Shown: positions 63,001 to 64,000 of the stretch, piece after piece | Layout: the number at the start of each line of letters is the position of its first letter | Numbering within the stretch: position 1 is the first letter of the stretch | Source: Parietaria judaica | Lineage: Eukaryota; Streptophyta; Magnoliopsida; Rosales; Urticaceae | DNA: 64,000 nt | Direction of reading: 5' to 3' | Assembly (NCBI GenBank): GCA_954871525.1 | Contig: OX940862.1 | Location: 37,502,232 to 37,566,231 of the forward strand | Notes under the pieces: generated by a model | Seen by the model: the letters and a program-made list of their open reading frames with translations, nothing else | Databases searched by the model: none | What the model was told of the DNA's origin: nothing | Made by a program: the position numbers and the translations under genes

Positions 63001-64000
63001 GAGTCAGCCGATGGTGTACCTTGGCGCCGAGGAAGGGAGCAAGGCACACAGGTTTTACGACCCCCGACGCGGAAAACTGCATGTGAGCAGAGATGCCGTT
63101 TTCGAAGAGGAGAAGAAGTGGGTCTGGCGCGACGAGAACGGAGAGCCTGAACAGAACTCGGTGGAGTTCATCCTCGAAGACGAAGAGGCGGTCGAGCAGG
63201 TTGAGGGAGAGAGTCCCTTCCAGGGGCTAGCAACGCCCAGTTCGACGGAAATCAATTCACCTGGAACCAGCTCACCACCAGGCTCACCCAACCCAGGATC
63301 AGGAATGAGCACCCCGATCCCAATGATAGCTAGTTCGGGAGGAACCAGCTCGGGAGACTCATCAATCAAGGACGGGCCAAGAGGGTTCCGTACCCTATCT
63401 GACGTCTACGAAGAAGCGCGGGAGCTTGATTTGAGCCCGGAGGAGCTCCTGCTAGTCAGTGAAGAGGAACCGACCAACTACCGTGAGGCAGCCACCGAGA
63501 AGGATTGGCAGGAAGCAATGAAGAGAGAACTGGAGTCCATTGAGAAGAATCAGACGTGGGAGCTTGTCGACCTTCCAAGAGGTCACAAGTCCATTGGTCT
63601 GAAGTGGGTCTACAAGCTGAAGAAGGACTCAGAAGGCAACGTCCTCAAGCACAAGGCCAGAATGGTCGCAAAGGGCTACGTGCAGAAGCAGGGAGTAGAC
63701 TTCGAGGAAGTTTTCGCTCCAGTAGCCAGACTCGACACAGTCAGGCTGATCATAGCCCTTTCTGCTCACCGAGGCTGGAAAATCCACCACCTGGACGTCA
63801 AGTCGGCGTTCCTGAATGGTGAACTTGAAGAAGAAGTCTACGTTTCTCAGCCGGAAGGCTTCGTCGACAAGACCGCAGAGCACAAGGTGTACAAGCTGTC
63901 AAAAGCTCTTTATGGGCTGCGCCAAGCACCTCGTGCATGGAACACTCGACTCGACAGGAGTATGAAGAGTCTTGGCTTCAAGAAGTGTTCCCAGGAGCAG
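60070..64000 (+). mobile_element. Ty1/copia element, second copy, cut by the window end
   Basis: 5' LTR at 60070-60503, primer site at 60506-60517, coding region from 60635. Same insertion point and target sequence as the first copy, so it was duplicated together with the host gene rather than inserted independently. Confidence 0.95.
60635..64000 (+). CDS. Copia gag-pol, second copy, partial
   Basis: Open from the ATG to the window end (1122 codons), covering Gag, protease, integrase and most of RT. Twelve bases differ from the first copy and eleven change an amino acid: Arg to Pro, Arg to Ser, Leu to Pro, His to Arg, Ala to Thr, Leu to Phe, Trp to Leu, Val to Gly, Asn to His, Leu to Val and Thr to Ala (first copy to second). 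At most sites this copy has the residue more usual in plant copia proteins. The region corresponding to the out-of-frame patch of copy 1 lies outside the window. Confidence 0.9.
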   Translation, partial: MPKYMESSSKSTGGHVTLQYPMLTKSNYAVWALKMRVNLQSQGVWEVVEGGDVEAHKDRMALAAIYQGVPEDILLMIGEKDSAKKAWETLRTMNMGAERVREAKVQTLKSEFEVLRMRDGESVDEFAMKLSSLATGIRSLGEPVDETTVVKKFLRSVTHRYMQIVTSIEQFGDLKTMSVEEVVGRLKVHEERLRGYGDKDEEKHLLLTHEEWKAKQKWNQREGSSSSSSSRNGYGSESRGRGRGRGRGRGRDQRGRGSSTPRQDGATRKDKSTVKCYNCQKYGHYANECHTKKRDEEANLVRFDDEEHALMFAEEMVELSSDEHDDQDVVDETHVEQERVDVVLDDQVSTEEVPDDQVPSRVDELMMAEKPSSTRKNDEQTRKVMLNEDKIVANLLADGEEKVYTDIWYLDNGASNHMTGHRAKFEELDEKITGNVKFGDGSIVDIKGRGSILFKCKNGDQRLLTEVYYIPKLKSNIISLGQMTQIGHTVILSGEFLKMWNSDGALLMKVKRSPSRLYKINLMVDQPICLMASIADPAWLWHARLGHVNFHALKMIGDKEMAFGVPKIEHPDQLCECCMVTKQARVPFPIKAKFRAERPLQLVHADLCGPFSPATLAGNKYFFLLVDDYSRLMWVYTLKEKAGAFEVFKKFKRLVENQSGHRLKTLRTDRGGEFTSEKFAEYYGEEGVERHLTAPYTPQQNGVVERRNRTVMDTARSLMKSMQVPANFWGEAVRHAVYLLNRLPTKALGERTPYQAWKGKKPHLEHLKVFGCTAHVKTVGPNLKKLDDRSQPMVYLGAEEGSKAHRFYDPRRGKLHVSRDAVFEEEKKWVWRDENGEPEQNSVEFILEDEEAVEQVEGESPFQGLATPSSTEINSPGTSSPPGSPNPGSGMSTPIPMIASSGGTSSGDSSIKDGPRGFRTLSDVYEEARELDLSPEELLLVSEEEPTNYREAATEKDWQEAMKRELESIEKNQTWELVDLPRGHKSIGLKWVYKLKKDSEGNVLKHKARMVAKGYVQKQGVDFEEVFAPVARLDTVRLIIALSAHRGWKIHHLDVKSAFLNGELEEEVYVSQPEGFVDKTAEHKVYKLSKALYGLRQAPRAWNTRLDRSMKSLGFKKCSQEQ

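Larger units (their letters stand above)
45519..64000. repeat. Copy 2 of the large direct duplication
   Basis: Near-identical partner of 1-18482 at constant offset +45,518. It is cut by the window end inside the copia pol gene. Features of copy 1 apply here with 45,518 added; the main ones are listed separately below. The sequence just left of 45519 (45205-45518) has no counterpart in view because copy 1 starts at the window edge. Confidence 0.97.

Overview
The window is nuclear DNA of a flowering plant, most likely a eudicot. The evidence is AT-rich introns with GT..AG borders, Ty1/copia and Ty3/gypsy LTR retrotransposons primed by plant-type sequences, MULE and hAT non-autonomous elements, and plant-type GH28 polygalacturonase genes with short conserved exons. 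There are no bacterial operons, tRNA genes or CRISPR arrays.

Layout. Positions 1-18482 recur at 45519-64000 at a constant offset of 45,518 bp with no indel, so the window holds a bit more than one period of what looks like a tandem segmental duplication (or an assembly duplicate). From left to right, the unit carries: a candidate exon on the minus strand; an 8.2-kb LTR element of copia type with a decayed interior (2057-10255); a 1.55-kb long-TIR MULE (11265-12812); polygalacturonase gene A (13560-23789), whose second intron holds a young 5.4-kb Ty1/copia element (14552-19924); a 0.73-kb hAT-like MITE (24028-24759); a truncated LINE-like tail; a frameshifted ALOG/LSH-type gene on the minus strand (26316-26960); polygalacturonase gene B (27492-32173); the 3' exons of a thioredoxin-fold MRL7-like gene on the minus strand (32435-32930); and a 12.1-kb Ty3/gypsy Tat-lineage element (33123-45199) sitting in an intron of that gene. 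The second copy then begins and runs out of the window inside its own copia pol gene.

The most unusual object is gene B. Conceptual splicing gives one 11-exon, 882-residue reading frame made of a signal peptide, a complete GH28 domain, a proline-rich hinge of four 12-residue repeats, and a second complete GH28 domain with a His-rich tail. The first domain has Asn in place of one of the three catalytic Asp residues, while the second keeps all of them. I know of no described plant enzyme with this architecture.

Other notable signals: both large sense-oriented retrotransposons in genes sit only 6-8 nt downstream of a 5' splice site; differences between the two 18.5-kb copies are strongly concentrated in the copia coding region and are nearly all amino-acid changing; the gypsy element carries an oppositely oriented, spliced, promoter-bearing gene between its integrase and 3' LTR; and a small mosaic scar lies at 45457-45526. 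The host genes act in cell-wall pectin breakdown (GH28) and probably plastid function (MRL7-like). The rest of the window is mostly transposon-derived.
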